In this document: piece by piece, positions 24,376-33,046 of the stretch | How positions within the stretch are numbered: the stretch's first letter is position 1 | Layout of the letters: the number at the start of each line of letters is the position of its first letter | Assembly: GCF_937898475.1 (NCBI RefSeq) | Contig: NZ_CALEJS010000016.1 | Location: 868,001-932,000, forward strand | Direction of reading: 5' to 3' | Source of the DNA: an uncultured Chitinophaga sp. | GTDB lineage: Bacteria; Bacteroidota; Bacteroidia; Chitinophagales; Chitinophagaceae | DNA: 64,000 nucleotides | Position numbers and translations under genes: made by a program | Notes under the pieces: model-generated | Seen by the model: only the letters and a program-made list of their open reading frames with translations | The model's database searches: none | What the model was told of the DNA's origin: nothing

Positions 24376-25443
24376 TTACCCGTAAACGTTACAATCTACC
24401 ATTTCATTATTTGCCGGCAGGTAATTACTGTTTGTTATCTGGGGAGTTGTCCGCTCAAAAATGTGATCCTTGTATTGTACTGCGATTGTATCCAGAACCT
24501 GTTCTACTTCTGCCAGTGTTTTGCAAGTTACTAATTGTAATCTGAAATCTTTTATATGCGGTAACCCTTTCAGATAGTTGGTATAATGCCGGCGCATTTC
24601 AAGTATGCCTACCACATCCCCCTTCCAGGCAACGGAGTGATGCAGATGCTTTTTACAAACCCTTACTCTTTCCAAAACAGTTGGGGGCGGTAAATGTTCA
24701 CCCGTACGCATAAAATGCTTGATTTCGTTAAATATCCAGGGGTACCCGATAGCCGCCCGGCCTATCATAATACCATCTACCCCATATTTGGCTCTGGCTG
24801 CAACAGCTTGCTCCGGCGTGCATATATCGCCGTTACCGAATACCGGGATCTTTATGTGGGGGTTGTTCTTAACCTTACTTATGAGCGTCCAGTCTGCATT
24901 TCCCTTGTACATCTGGGTGCGGGTACGTCCGTGGATGGTGATCGCCTGAATACCCACATCCTGTAAACGCTCCGCTACCTCCTCAATGTTCCGGCTGTCA
25001 TCATCCCAACCCAGGCGGGTTTTGACGGTTACTGGCAAATTAGTCGATTTCACCACTGCGGCTGTGAGCCTTACCATTTTGGGTATATCTTTCAGAATAC
25101 CCGCGCCGGCGCCTTTACAGGTTACTTTCTTTACTGGGCAGCCGTAGTTGATATCCACAAGATCGGGATTGGTGGCAGCGGCAATCTGTGCCGCCATGGC
25201 CATTGGCTCCTCATCTCCCCCGAATATCTGGATGCCGACAGGACGTTCATAGTCAAAAATGTCCAGCTTCTGACGGCTTTTTATCGCATCACGTATAAGC
25301 CCCTCCGAAGAAATAAATTCTGTATACATCAGATCCGCCCCGTTCTCCTTACAAACTGCCCGGAATGGAGGATCACTGACATCTTCCATTGGCGCCAGCA
25401 GTAAGGGGAAATCCCCTAAGTTTATATTTCCAATCTTCACCAT
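24376..25443 (-). CDS. dusB: tRNA-dihydrouridine synthase DusB
   Basis: Dus enzymes reduce uridines in the tRNA D-loop using FMN and NADPH. The 355-residue product has the family start FPLLLAPMEDVSDPPFR, the catalytic-Cys motif NYGCPVKKVTCKGAGAGIL near residues 98-116, VKTRLGWDD, the FMN-phosphate region TIHGRTRTQMYKG and GNGDI, and GRAAIGYPWIF. It ends with the DusB/Nif3-type helical C-terminus. Length and motifs fit DusB. It is divergent from the CPBP protease gene. Confidence 0.92.
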   Translation of the reverse strand: MVKIGNINLGDFPLLLAPMEDVSDPPFRAVCKENGADLMYTEFISSEGLIRDAIKSRQKLDIFDYERPVGIQIFGGDEEPMAMAAQIAAATNPDLVDINYGCPVKKVTCKGAGAGILKDIPKMVRLTAAVVKSTNLPVTVKTRLGWDDDSRNIEEVAERLQDVGIQAITIHGRTRTQMYKGNADWTLISKVKNNPHIKIPVFGNGDICTPEQAVAARAKYGVDGIMIGRAAIGYPWIFNEIKHFMRTGEHLPPPTVLERVRVCKKHLHHSVAWKGDVVGILEMRRHYTNYLKGLPHIKDFRLQLVTCKTLAEVEQVLDTIAVQYKDHIFERTTPQITNSNYLPANNEMVDCNVYG

Positions 25444-25526
25444 GTGTAATAATAAGTTATCAGTAGCTGTAGGGCTGTGTAGGTCAGTAAACTATTGCCA
25501 ACTGGTTTTGGCGATGTAAATTTACG

Positions 25527-25534
25527 CAAATTTA
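25527..25534 (-). promoter_or_regulatory. TAAATTTG -7 box for dusB
   Basis: The minus strand carries a perfect TAnnTTTG 83 bases before the dusB ATG, giving a moderate leader. It sits within the short divergent region shared with the CPBP gene. Confidence 0.4.
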
Positions 25535-25549
25535 ATACAGCTAACATCT

Positions 25550-26452
25550 ATGACCGGCTACTTGAAACAGTCTTCACCTTCGTTACAGTTTGTGGCTTTT
25601 ATTGGGATCTTTATCGGTTTCATGCTACTCTACGGTACTTTTCTCTATACCGGCTTTCCTGCCCTGAGTGGTTATACTATTCAACAATTGCAAGACGCCG
25701 GCGCCACCGGTCCTAAAGTTATCGGCTATTTGAAATTAGTACAATTTTTATACACTTTGGTGGTTTATTTGGTGCCGGCCTTACTTTTTGCCTATCTCAC
25801 GGATCCCAGGCCGGCAGCCTGGCTGGGCTTGGGTCAGAAGCCCCGTCCGCTGTCGTTGATATTAGCGCTTTTGATCATGTATTGTTCATTGTGGGCCGTG
25901 GATCTAACCGGAGAATGGAACCGCCAGTGGGAGGTGTCTGCCAACCTGCGGCAGCTGGAAGAGCAGGCAGACATGCTGGTAGAGCGGATGCTGCAAATGC
26001 CGCGTATAACCGATCTGCTTATAAACCTTGTGCTGATTGCCGTACTTCCAGCCATAGGAGAGGAAGTGTTTTTCCGTGGCGTGCTGCAGCGGCTTATTAT
26101 TCAGATGGTAAAATTACCCTGGCTGGGGGTGCTCATAACCGCCATTCTCTTCAGCGCCGTACATATGCAGCTTCTGGGCCTGGTACCCAGGGCGCTGCTT
26201 GGCTTTCTGCTGGGCGCAATCTACCTGCTCAGCGGTAACCTCTGGCTGTCAATAGTGGGGCACTTTCTTGTTAACGGCATACAGGTAGTAGCTGCATACC
26301 TTTACCAGGCGAAGGTGATAACTGATGATCCCACCAAAACCGGCAGCACCTCCTGGTATGTAGCCCTGATCAGCGCGCTGGTTACCCTCTCGCTTTTGTG
26401 GGTGTTCTATAAACGTGCTAAATTGCCAAACCAACCCATAAAACCTGAGTAA
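25550..26452 (+). CDS. CPBP family intramembrane glutamic protease
   Basis: CPBP (Abi/Rce1-like) proteins are multi-pass proteases. The 300-residue product has about eight hydrophobic segments and the family motifs EEVFFRGVLQR (EExxxR, near residue 168), a FSAVHMQ segment (FxxxH) near 200, and a final GNLWLSIVGHFLVNG with the expected His/Asn. Substrates are unknown for most members. The stop codon overlaps the next start (TAATG), and cdsA follows, so it may act on membrane or envelope proteins in a lipid-related operon. Confidence 0.85.
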   Translation: MTGYLKQSSPSLQFVAFIGIFIGFMLLYGTFLYTGFPALSGYTIQQLQDAGATGPKVIGYLKLVQFLYTLVVYLVPALLFAYLTDPRPAAWLGLGQKPRPLSLILALLIMYCSLWAVDLTGEWNRQWEVSANLRQLEEQADMLVERMLQMPRITDLLINLVLIAVLPAIGEEVFFRGVLQRLIIQMVKLPWLGVLITAILFSAVHMQLLGLVPRALLGFLLGAIYLLSGNLWLSIVGHFLVNGIQVVAAYLYQAKVITDDPTKTGSTSWYVALISALVTLSLLWVFYKRAKLPNQPIKPE

Positions 26453-26676
26453 TGGAAAAAGACTGGATAAAAATATTTGATACCGACAGGCCTTTTGAGG
26501 CAGAACTGATCAAAGGTATGCTGCAGGAAAACGGTATAAATGCCGTATTGCTGAACCGCCAGGATTCGTCCTACCTGCAGGCATTGCCAGGACGAGCGGA
26601 AATATATGTCCATGTTTCGCAGCAGGCACAGGCCCTGGAGCTGATCAACGAAGGAAGAAGCACAACCAAACAATAA
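26452..26676 (+). CDS. DUF2007 family small protein
   Basis: The 74-residue protein has the DUF2007 (putative signal-transducing) pattern: a start of DWIKIFDTDRPFEAELIKGM, LQENGINAVLLNRQDSS, and EIYVHVSQQAQALELINE, a ferredoxin-like beta-alpha-beta fold resembling small PII-like proteins. No catalytic residue is apparent. It is translationally coupled to the CPBP gene and lies three bases before cdsA. Confidence 0.8.
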   Translation: MEKDWIKIFDTDRPFEAELIKGMLQENGINAVLLNRQDSSYLQALPGRAEIYVHVSQQAQALELINEGRSTTKQ

Positions 26677-26679
26677 CTG

Positions 26680-27564
26680 ATGAAGACTTTTTTTACCCGT
26701 ACCGCCTCCGCCCTGGTATTTGTAGCTGTCATGCTCGGGGGAATTTTATGGAGCCCTTTTACTTTTTTCCTGCTGTTCCTTCTCGTGAATATTTTTGCAC
26801 TACAGGAGTATTTCAAACTGATCCGCCTGATAGATACAGACTACCAGGAAGTATCTGTATGGCACCGTTATGGGGTAGTGGTGGCCAGTTGTGCTATCAC
26901 CATGGCGTTCACCGGCCAGGCGTTTGGTTCTGCCGATATTTCCCTGGGCTTTATGGGCTGGTGGATGTCTGTGATTTTCCTGTTAGTGCTACCCATGGGA
27001 GAAATCCTGCTGGGAAAGGACTTTTCACTGAAAAACATAGGTTATTCTGCCCTTGGTCTGCTGTACATCACCGTATCCCTTGGTCTGCTTATTGACCTGC
27101 GCCTCAGTGTGCACGACATTATCTTCACAGGCAATACCCCGGGTGGCCAGCCGGGCTGGCTGATCCCTTTACTACTGATCTGCTTTATATGGATAAACGA
27201 CACGATGGCCTATATCATCGGTTCGCTGATAGGGCGTACCCCATTCTTTCCTGCCATCTCACCCAAAAAGACCATGGAAGGATCGGTTGGGGGTATGATC
27301 CTGGTAGTGGCAGTAGCAGGCATCTTTGGATACTACTGGGGGAGGAATTGGCTCGACCTGCAACACTGGCTGAGCCTCGCAGGTATTGCCGCTGTATTTG
27401 GTACGGCAGGAGACCTGCTGGAGTCTAAACTGAAAAGATTGGCCGGCGTGAAGGACTCAGGCAGTATCATGCCTGGCCATGGTGGTTTCCTGGATCGCTT
27501 CGATTCCCTGCTGCTTGCCTCACCCTTTGCCTGGATCTATGTACAATCCTTTATGATGGTTTGA
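26680..27564 (+). CDS. cdsA: phosphatidate cytidylyltransferase
   Basis: CdsA makes CDP-diacylglycerol, the precursor of phosphatidylethanolamine and phosphatidylglycerol. The 294-residue product has about eight membrane helices, DTMAYIIGSLIG with the metal-binding region, and the C-terminal signature SPKKTMEGSVGG followed by GDLLESKLKRLAGVKDSG and MPGHGGFLDRFDSLL. It is third in the CPBP-DUF2007-cdsA unit. Psd follows 112 bases later, and the two enzymes act in the same pathway. Confidence 0.93.
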   Translation: MKTFFTRTASALVFVAVMLGGILWSPFTFFLLFLLVNIFALQEYFKLIRLIDTDYQEVSVWHRYGVVVASCAITMAFTGQAFGSADISLGFMGWWMSVIFLLVLPMGEILLGKDFSLKNIGYSALGLLYITVSLGLLIDLRLSVHDIIFTGNTPGGQPGWLIPLLLICFIWINDTMAYIIGSLIGRTPFFPAISPKKTMEGSVGGMILVVAVAGIFGYYWGRNWLDLQHWLSLAGIAAVFGTAGDLLESKLKRLAGVKDSGSIMPGHGGFLDRFDSLLLASPFAWIYVQSFMMV

Positions 27565-27676
27565 TTTCAAAGCAATTACGAATTATCAATTACATGTTAC
27601 GAACAAGGTTATGCTTAATTCTTAATCGTAATTATACTACCTTCGCATTACCGAAACCAACAAACTAACAACAAAC

Positions 27677-28330
27677 ATGAAGATCCATCGCGAAGGATTG
27701 GGCACTATTGGACTTACTTTTCTGGTGCTGGCGCTGCTTAATGTAGCCGTTTTTTATTACCTCGGAACATCTCCGGTGTTTACCTGGAGCTTTTTTGTAA
27801 TATCCCTGGTATTATTCCTCTTCATTGTTTCCTTTTTCCGCATACCGCTCCGGGATATGCAACAGGGCGAATCCCTGGTGATCTCTCCCTGCGATGGTAA
27901 AGTTGTGGTAATAGAAGAAACCTACGAACCCGAATATTTCAAGGATAAACGACTGCAGGTGTCCATCTTCATGAGCCCGGCCAATGTGCATGTGAACAGG
28001 AACCCCATCAGTGGCCAGGTAAAACTGTCTCAGTACCATAGCGGTAAATACCTTGTTGCCTGGCACCCGAAGTCATCTACCGAGAACGAAAGACACACGG
28101 TGGTGATCGGTAACGAAAAGGCAGAGGTACTGGTGCGCCAGATTGCCGGTGCGCTTGCCCGCCGTATCGTGAACTACCTGAAAGCAGGCCAGGAGGTAAA
28201 GCAGAACGAAGAACTGGGCTTTATCAAATTCGGCTCCAGGGTAGATATTTTCCTGCCCGTAGGCACGAAGGTGGACGTTCAGCTGGAACAGAATGTAAAA
28301 GGCGGACAGACGGTCATCGCACAGTTGTAA
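27677..28330 (+). CDS. psd: phosphatidylserine decarboxylase
   Basis: Psd turns phosphatidylserine into phosphatidylethanolamine with a pyruvoyl group formed by self-cleavage. The 217-residue product is the short form. It has two N-terminal membrane segments (residues 8-55), SPCDGKVVVIEE, FMSPANVHVNRNPISG, a YHSGKYLVAWHPKSS region, and the self-cleavage site in LGFIKFGSRVDIFLPVG, where the bond before Ser in GS is cut. A TACCTTCG box at 27638-27645 (one mismatch) may give it its own promoter. Confidence 0.93.
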   Translation: MKIHREGLGTIGLTFLVLALLNVAVFYYLGTSPVFTWSFFVISLVLFLFIVSFFRIPLRDMQQGESLVISPCDGKVVVIEETYEPEYFKDKRLQVSIFMSPANVHVNRNPISGQVKLSQYHSGKYLVAWHPKSSTENERHTVVIGNEKAEVLVRQIAGALARRIVNYLKAGQEVKQNEELGFIKFGSRVDIFLPVGTKVDVQLEQNVKGGQTVIAQL

Positions 28331-28372
28331 AATGTAGTATCTTTAGATAGTATGCCAATAAAACCGGTACAA

Positions 28373-28630
28373 ATGAAAAAGATATTTATATCCCTCGCCG
28401 CCGCCCTGCTGATTGGCGGCACCGCCCTTGCCCAGGAAAAGGAAACTGCCAAGGCCTGTTGCAAAAAGGATGCAACTGCAGCTGCCTGCTGCAAAAAAGA
28501 AGGCGCTGCTACTGCCAAGACAAAAGCTTGTTGTATGCAGCCGTCTAAAGCAGCCGCCCTCAGAACGGCCGCTACTAAGTCTGCCAAAAAAGAACCGGCT
28601 ACCAAACCGGCTCCAGTTAAAGAAGGCTGA
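28373..28630 (+). CDS. small secreted protein with three Cys-Cys pairs
   Basis: From the ATG at 28373 the 85-residue product has a clean signal peptide (MKKIFISLAAALLIGG, then TALAQ). The mature part is mostly Ala, Lys and Thr, with three dicysteines spaced 11-15 residues apart: KACCKKD, AACCKKE and KACCMQP. It has no known domain. The repeated CC pairs in a disordered lysine-rich chain suggest metal binding, redox exchange or disulfide cross-linking in the periplasm. An earlier in-frame ATG at 28352 would add seven residues in front of the signal peptide. Confidence 0.65.
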   Translation: MKKIFISLAAALLIGGTALAQEKETAKACCKKDATAAACCKKEGAATAKTKACCMQPSKAAALRTAATKSAKKEPATKPAPVKEG

Positions 28631-28660
28631 GTTATATACTTACAATTTGCTATAAAGGAA

Positions 28661-28700
28661 GAGCCTCAGGTTCAGGGAATTATCCCTTAACCTGAGGCTC
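28661..28700. terminator. shared stem-loop between convergent genes
   Basis: GAGCCTCAGGTT and AACCTGAGGCTC form a 12-bp stem, extended by CAGGGA/TCCCTT. It lies between a plus gene ending at 28630 and a minus gene ending at 28722, so it can serve both, though neither side has a long T-run. Confidence 0.75.
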
Positions 28701-28721
28701 TCGCTATTAGGAGCCAGATGA

Positions 28722-29417
28722 TTACAGTATGGTTTTTAGCTCACTCAGACAGGAAATCGTGTAAGTGGGCTGGAGAGTGGTGGCGGGTACAGCGGGATTG
28801 AAATACACCTGATCCATGCCTACATTATAGGCGCCGGCAATATCCAGATCCAGCGCATCCCCGATCATAATGCTGTCTGCAGCAGTGGTAGCCGCCTTGC
28901 CGATAGCATAATCAAAGATCTCCCGGTAGGGCTTCAGGCTGCCCGCTACCTCGGAGGTAATAATGTGTGTAAAATAACGATCAATACCGGTGTTACGCAT
29001 TTTCAGCAACTGCGTTTCTTCAAAGCCGTTTGTAATCATATGGAGTGGATACTGCTTTTCTTTCAGGTATTCCAGCACTTCCACCGTATAGGGGAACAGG
29101 GCTGTTTTGCCCGGCAATATCTGCAAAAACTGGTCGCTCAGCGCGTCTGAAAGCTTCTCGTCCCCGATCTTAAAGTCGAGCAAAGTAGCCCGGAAACGTT
29201 TATACCGCAGATCGTTCCGGCTGATAAAGCCCTTCCGGAAGCGGTCCCACAGCGTTTCGTTATGCACTACATAACTGTTGTAAAAAGCCTCGAAAGTAGG
29301 CACCCCCCTGCTGCTCAGGTTATGGTGATAATAAAGCTCCTGAAGGGTTTGGTAAGAGTTGGTCTCAAAATCCCATAGTGTATGATCCAGGTCAAAGAAA
29401 ATATGTTTATACTTCAT
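28722..29417 (-). CDS. YjjG-family HAD nucleotidase
   Basis: YjjG dephosphorylates non-canonical pyrimidine nucleotides in E. coli. From the ATG at 29417 the 231-residue product begins MKYKHIFFDLDHTLWDF with the DxD nucleophile. It has a helical cap, motif II HMITNGFEETQ, the Lys motif SLKPYREIF and motif IV IGDALDLDIAGA. The substrate is inferred from family. A perfect promoter box ends eight bases upstream of this ATG, excluding the longer reading from 29447. Confidence 0.85.
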   Translation of the reverse strand: MKYKHIFFDLDHTLWDFETNSYQTLQELYYHHNLSSRGVPTFEAFYNSYVVHNETLWDRFRKGFISRNDLRYKRFRATLLDFKIGDEKLSDALSDQFLQILPGKTALFPYTVEVLEYLKEKQYPLHMITNGFEETQLLKMRNTGIDRYFTHIITSEVAGSLKPYREIFDYAIGKAATTAADSIMIGDALDLDIAGAYNVGMDQVYFNPAVPATTLQPTYTISCLSELKTIL

Positions 29418-29425
29418 CACGCGTA

Positions 29426-29433
29426 CAAAGTTA
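29426..29433 (-). promoter_or_regulatory. TAACTTTG -7 box for the YjjG-like gene
   Basis: A perfect TAnnTTTG on the minus strand lies within the longer open frame and directly before the ATG at 29417, which decides the start. Confidence 0.6.
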
Positions 29434-29479
29434 CACCATTCACTCATTTTTCTTATTTTCCGGTTTTTAACTATTCATT

Positions 29480-30184
29480 ATGAACGCGGTGATAACAGGC
29501 GCCAGTAAAGGCATTGGAAAAGCGGTAGCAATCAAGCTTGCCATGGAAGGTTTTAACGTGGCGATCTGCGCCAGGAACAGCGCGACACTGGAGGAAACGA
29601 CTGCTTTAATACAGCAGCAACGCCCACAGGCCCAGGTATTGGCAGTTCCGGTGGATATGGGCGATAAAAAGCAGGTACTTGGCTTTGCTGAAAAGATTAA
29701 CGCCAGCTTTCCATCTGTAGACATACTTGTAAACAATGCAGGTATTTTTGTGCCCGGGGCTTTACATGAAGAGCCTGAGGGCCTGCTGGAGAAGCTGATG
29801 GCCGTAAACGTATACAGCGCCTATCATCTTACCCGGCAGCTGTTACCTGGTATGATCACCCGTCGTCAGGGCCATATTTTTAATCTTTGCTCAACGGCCA
29901 GTTACAAGGCATATCCTAACGGCGGCGCTTATAGTATCACTAAATTTGCATTACTGGGTTTTTCCAGGAACCTGCGCGAAGAACTGAAGCAACACAATGT
30001 GAAGGTCACTGCTATCAGCCCGGGCCCAACGTTAACTGCTTCCTGGGAAGGATTTGAAGCTCCCGCAGGCCGTATGATGGCCCCTGAGGATATTGCAAAC
30101 ATCATATGGGCGTCTTATACACTGGCAGCTCAAACCGTAGTGGAAGAGATCCTTTTAAGGCCTGTACTTGGTGATATTGGTTAA
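29480..30184 (+). CDS. short-chain dehydrogenase/reductase
   Basis: The 234-residue product is a classical SDR: cofactor motif TGASKGIG at 7-14, NNAG at about 88-91, a catalytic Ser in LCSTASY, and YSITK (YxxxK) near 153-157, followed by ISPGPT. The acidic residue after beta-2 is absent and an Arg is present (CARN), which hints at NADPH. Substrate unknown. It has its own start with no close neighbour on the same strand, and is not obviously coupled to batD, 127 bases downstream. Confidence 0.85.
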   Translation: MNAVITGASKGIGKAVAIKLAMEGFNVAICARNSATLEETTALIQQQRPQAQVLAVPVDMGDKKQVLGFAEKINASFPSVDILVNNAGIFVPGALHEEPEGLLEKLMAVNVYSAYHLTRQLLPGMITRRQGHIFNLCSTASYKAYPNGGAYSITKFALLGFSRNLREELKQHNVKVTAISPGPTLTASWEGFEAPAGRMMAPEDIANIIWASYTLAAQTVVEEILLRPVLGDIG

Positions 30185-30311
30185 TAGGCAGATCGCGCTC
30201 AAATCCTTGCCAGTTAAAGATTTGATCATCATATTTTATTATTTTTTTAACTAACTTTTAACGGGAAATTACGCTTCACAGCTAAGGCTTTGGTTAAATT
30301 TGTCAAGAGTT

Positions 30312-32288
30312 ATGATGGTTAGTCAGGTTAAAATAAGGAAGTGGGGTCTGGCCCTGCTCTTTTGTTTGAGTATAGTGGCCTGTGCAAAAGCCCAGGAATT
30401 TCGCTTCACCACGAATGTAAGCAGTACCCGGGTTGCGCAGGACGAACCATTTCAGATACAGTTTATGCTGGAGAACGCCCCTAATGTATCCAGTTTTCAA
30501 CCGCCGGCCCTGAATGATTTTGAAGTGATGCAAGGCCCGTCCCAGGTTCAGGGACAATCTATTTTCAATGGCAGACGTTCCGAGTATATAGCGCTCATAT
30601 ATGTCATCCAGCCTAAAAGGGTGGGCAACTTTACCATTGCAGGTGCAACAGCCCGTGTAAATGGTAATATCGTTCGCTCTAACCCGGTAACGATAGAAGT
30701 AGTAAAAAGTCCTCATGGTGCAGCGCAGGCGGCTCCCTCCAGCCCGCAACCGGGATTTGTTCCTCGCAGGGCACCGGGGCAGGTAGATGAGGAGGTGTCT
30801 GACGGCATATTACGTAAGGGAGAGGATGTTAATACCAAACTGCGGAAGAATATATTCCTGAAAGTAGACGTGGATAAAACGAGCCTTTATGAAGGCGAGC
30901 AGCTAACTGCAACGTATAAACTATACACCCGCCTTCCAACAAACTCAAGCGTTACCCGTGTACCGGCCTTCAAAGGCTTTTCTGCCAAAGATGTTGAGCT
31001 GCCTAATCCGCCGCAGGCAACTACAGAAAGGGTGAACGGCCAGCTCTTCAAAGTTTTCACCATACGTAAAACCCTGCTGTTTCCCCTGCAATCCGGCACA
31101 CTGGAACTGGATCCGGTTGAAGTGGATAACCAGGTAAGGCTTGTAAAACTCGTTAACGACAATAACCGTAAGAGACCAAGGGATATTTTTGAAGACTTTT
31201 TTAACGACCCCGGTTTCAGAGATCCCTTCAGCGATCCTTTCTTTGATGACTTCTTCAACCGCCCGGAAGTTACCTACGAAGATGTTCCCTACAAGATACA
31301 GAGTACTCCTGTAAAGATTACGGTAAAACCGCTGCCGGTGGATACCCGGCCCCTTAGTTTCAATGGTGCCGTGGGCAACTTTTCCATGAATGCCACAATA
31401 GACAAAACGTCGCTCACTACTGATGATGCGCTCACGCTGAAAGTGGTGGTGGCAGGGCAGGGGAATGTAAACCTTCTTAACAGCCCAAAGATCAATATCC
31501 CGGGCAGTTTTGAAAAGTATGATCCAAAGATCACCGACAATATAGACAAGAACAGCAATCAATTATCCGGCAGCCGGCAGTTCGAGTTTGCGCTGATGCC
31601 GCTGGAAGCCGGTGAGCATACCATCCCGCCGGTGGAGTTCTCTTATTTTGATCCTGCTGCCCAGGCTTATAAAACGATCAGGTCAAAGTCTTTCACCATC
31701 AAGGTAAGTCCAGGCAAACAGAATAAACAGGTTAAGGAAGATTTCAGTGTAGACAAGAACGTGTTGATACCCGTTCGCAAAGCGCCGTTGAATTGGGTGA
31801 AAAACACCGGATTTATTATTGGCAGCTTCTGGTACTGGCTCTTGTTGCTGATACCGGTATTGGCGTTGGTAGCAGGCATACTATACCGGCGCAAAATCCA
31901 TTATCAGCGGGTAAATGCAGATATGCTTAGACACCGCTATGCCAACAAAGCTGCTTTAAAACGCCTGGAGCTGGCTGCCCGCTACCTGAAAGAAGGTAAG
32001 GACCGGGCCTTTTATGAGGAGACATCCCGTGCGGTGTGGGGCTACCTGAGCCATAAACTGCAGATTCCCTTCGCAGATCTCAACAAGCAGCTGGTGCAGG
32101 ATAGACTTGCATCACGGCATATCAACGGGCAGAATACACATCAACTCTTTGAACTGCTGGATAACTGTGAAATGGCTTTGTATGCTCCCATGCACAGTAA
32201 CGATAGAATGCAGGGCACCTACCAACAAGCAGTGAAAGTTATCAGCCAGCTGGAAGATGAATTGAAAACGAAGAAGGAATTAATATGA
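30312..32288 (+). CDS. batD: BatD family membrane-anchored protein
   Basis: Bat (Bacteroides aerotolerance) proteins form an envelope complex of unclear biochemical role. The roughly 658-residue product has a signal peptide, then BatD beta-sandwich domains starting FRFTTNVSSTRVAQDEPFQI and containing RRSEYIALIYVIQPKRVGNF, an acidic/aromatic patch DPGFRDPFSDPFFDDFFNRP, and a membrane helix near residue 510 before a cytoplasmic helical tail. I start at ATG 30312 because the longer reading begins with TTG. It overlaps batE by four bases. batA, batB and batC are not next to it. Confidence 0.87.
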   Translation: MMVSQVKIRKWGLALLFCLSIVACAKAQEFRFTTNVSSTRVAQDEPFQIQFMLENAPNVSSFQPPALNDFEVMQGPSQVQGQSIFNGRRSEYIALIYVIQPKRVGNFTIAGATARVNGNIVRSNPVTIEVVKSPHGAAQAAPSSPQPGFVPRRAPGQVDEEVSDGILRKGEDVNTKLRKNIFLKVDVDKTSLYEGEQLTATYKLYTRLPTNSSVTRVPAFKGFSAKDVELPNPPQATTERVNGQLFKVFTIRKTLLFPLQSGTLELDPVEVDNQVRLVKLVNDNNRKRPRDIFEDFFNDPGFRDPFSDPFFDDFFNRPEVTYEDVPYKIQSTPVKITVKPLPVDTRPLSFNGAVGNFSMNATIDKTSLTTDDALTLKVVVAGQGNVNLLNSPKINIPGSFEKYDPKITDNIDKNSNQLSGSRQFEFALMPLEAGEHTIPPVEFSYFDPAAQAYKTIRSKSFTIKVSPGKQNKQVKEDFSVDKNVLIPVRKAPLNWVKNTGFIIGSFWYWLLLLIPVLALVAGILYRRKIHYQRVNADMLRHRYANKAALKRLELAARYLKEGKDRAFYEETSRAVWGYLSHKLQIPFADLNKQLVQDRLASRHINGQNTHQLFELLDNCEMALYAPMHSNDRMQGTYQQAVKVISQLEDELKTKKELI

Positions 32289-33046
32289 GCGCCATACGCT
32301 ATATAGTAACATTGTTATTATTGCTGGGCATTGGCTCAGTAGAGGCTCAGAATGCCACGCAGCAGCAGTACGAAAAAGCTTACCAGTTATATCAGCAGAA
32401 CAAATACAGCGAAGCTGCGGCTGCCTACCAGCAGCTGATAGATCAGGGCTATTCATTGCCCGAGCTATATTTCAACGCAGGCAATGCCTACTATAAAAGT
32501 AATCGAACCGGCCTGGCAGTGTACAACTATGAAAAAGCATTACGTCTCGATCCTGGTCATGAAGCGGCCGCACATAATCTGGCCTTAGCCAATCAACGTG
32601 TGCAGGGCTTCACAGATGAATTGCCACTCTTGTTCTTCCAGAAATGGTGGCAGCAATGGGAGCACCTGCATAGCCCTAATGGCTGGGCCATTGGCAGCAT
32701 CTTCCTGTTCTGGATACTGGTAGCGGGCATCCTGGTATATCTGCTGGCGGAACGGTTTGCCACACAGGTGCTTCGTGTGGGAATTGGCGTTATAGGGGCG
32801 CTGGCAGTTATTTACAGCTTTATGTCTGTCTACACCTGGAAGACGGCCAAAAACCATGATATTGGTATTGTCATGAACAGCGGCATTAAGGCTAAGCCAG
32901 GCCCAGATCCGGGCGGTAAAGACCTGTTTGAATTAAATGAAGGCATGAAAGTCGCCGTGCTGGATGCTACCGAGGATTATTGTAAGATAGAACTGGCCGA
33001 CGGCAAAACGGGCTGGATAAGCTGTAATGAGGTAAAGCGGCTATAG
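32285..33046 (+). CDS. batE: BatE-like TPR and SH3 protein
   Basis: The 253-residue product has a signal peptide (to about residue 20), TPR repeats (YEKAYQLYQQNKYSEAAAAY; YFNAGNAYYKSNRTGLAVYN), two membrane helices in the middle (GSIFLFWILVAGILVYLLA and LRVGIGVIGALAVIYSFM), and a C-terminal bacterial SH3 domain (EGMKVAVLDATEDYCKIELA, then GKTGWIS). This is the BatE layout. It is translationally coupled to batD. Its end overlaps the convergent LytTR gene by six bases. Confidence 0.85.
   Translation: MSAIRYIVTLLLLLGIGSVEAQNATQQQYEKAYQLYQQNKYSEAAAAYQQLIDQGYSLPELYFNAGNAYYKSNRTGLAVYNYEKALRLDPGHEAAAHNLALANQRVQGFTDELPLLFFQKWWQQWEHLHSPNGWAIGSIFLFWILVAGILVYLLAERFATQVLRVGIGVIGALAVIYSFMSVYTWKTAKNHDIGIVMNSGIKAKPGPDPGGKDLFELNEGMKVAVLDATEDYCKIELADGKTGWISCNEVKRL

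Noticed and set aside
26020..26290. CPBP (Abi) protein as a phage-abortive-infection system
   Set aside because: The name is historical; the neighbours are CdsA and Psd, so a housekeeping membrane role is more likely.
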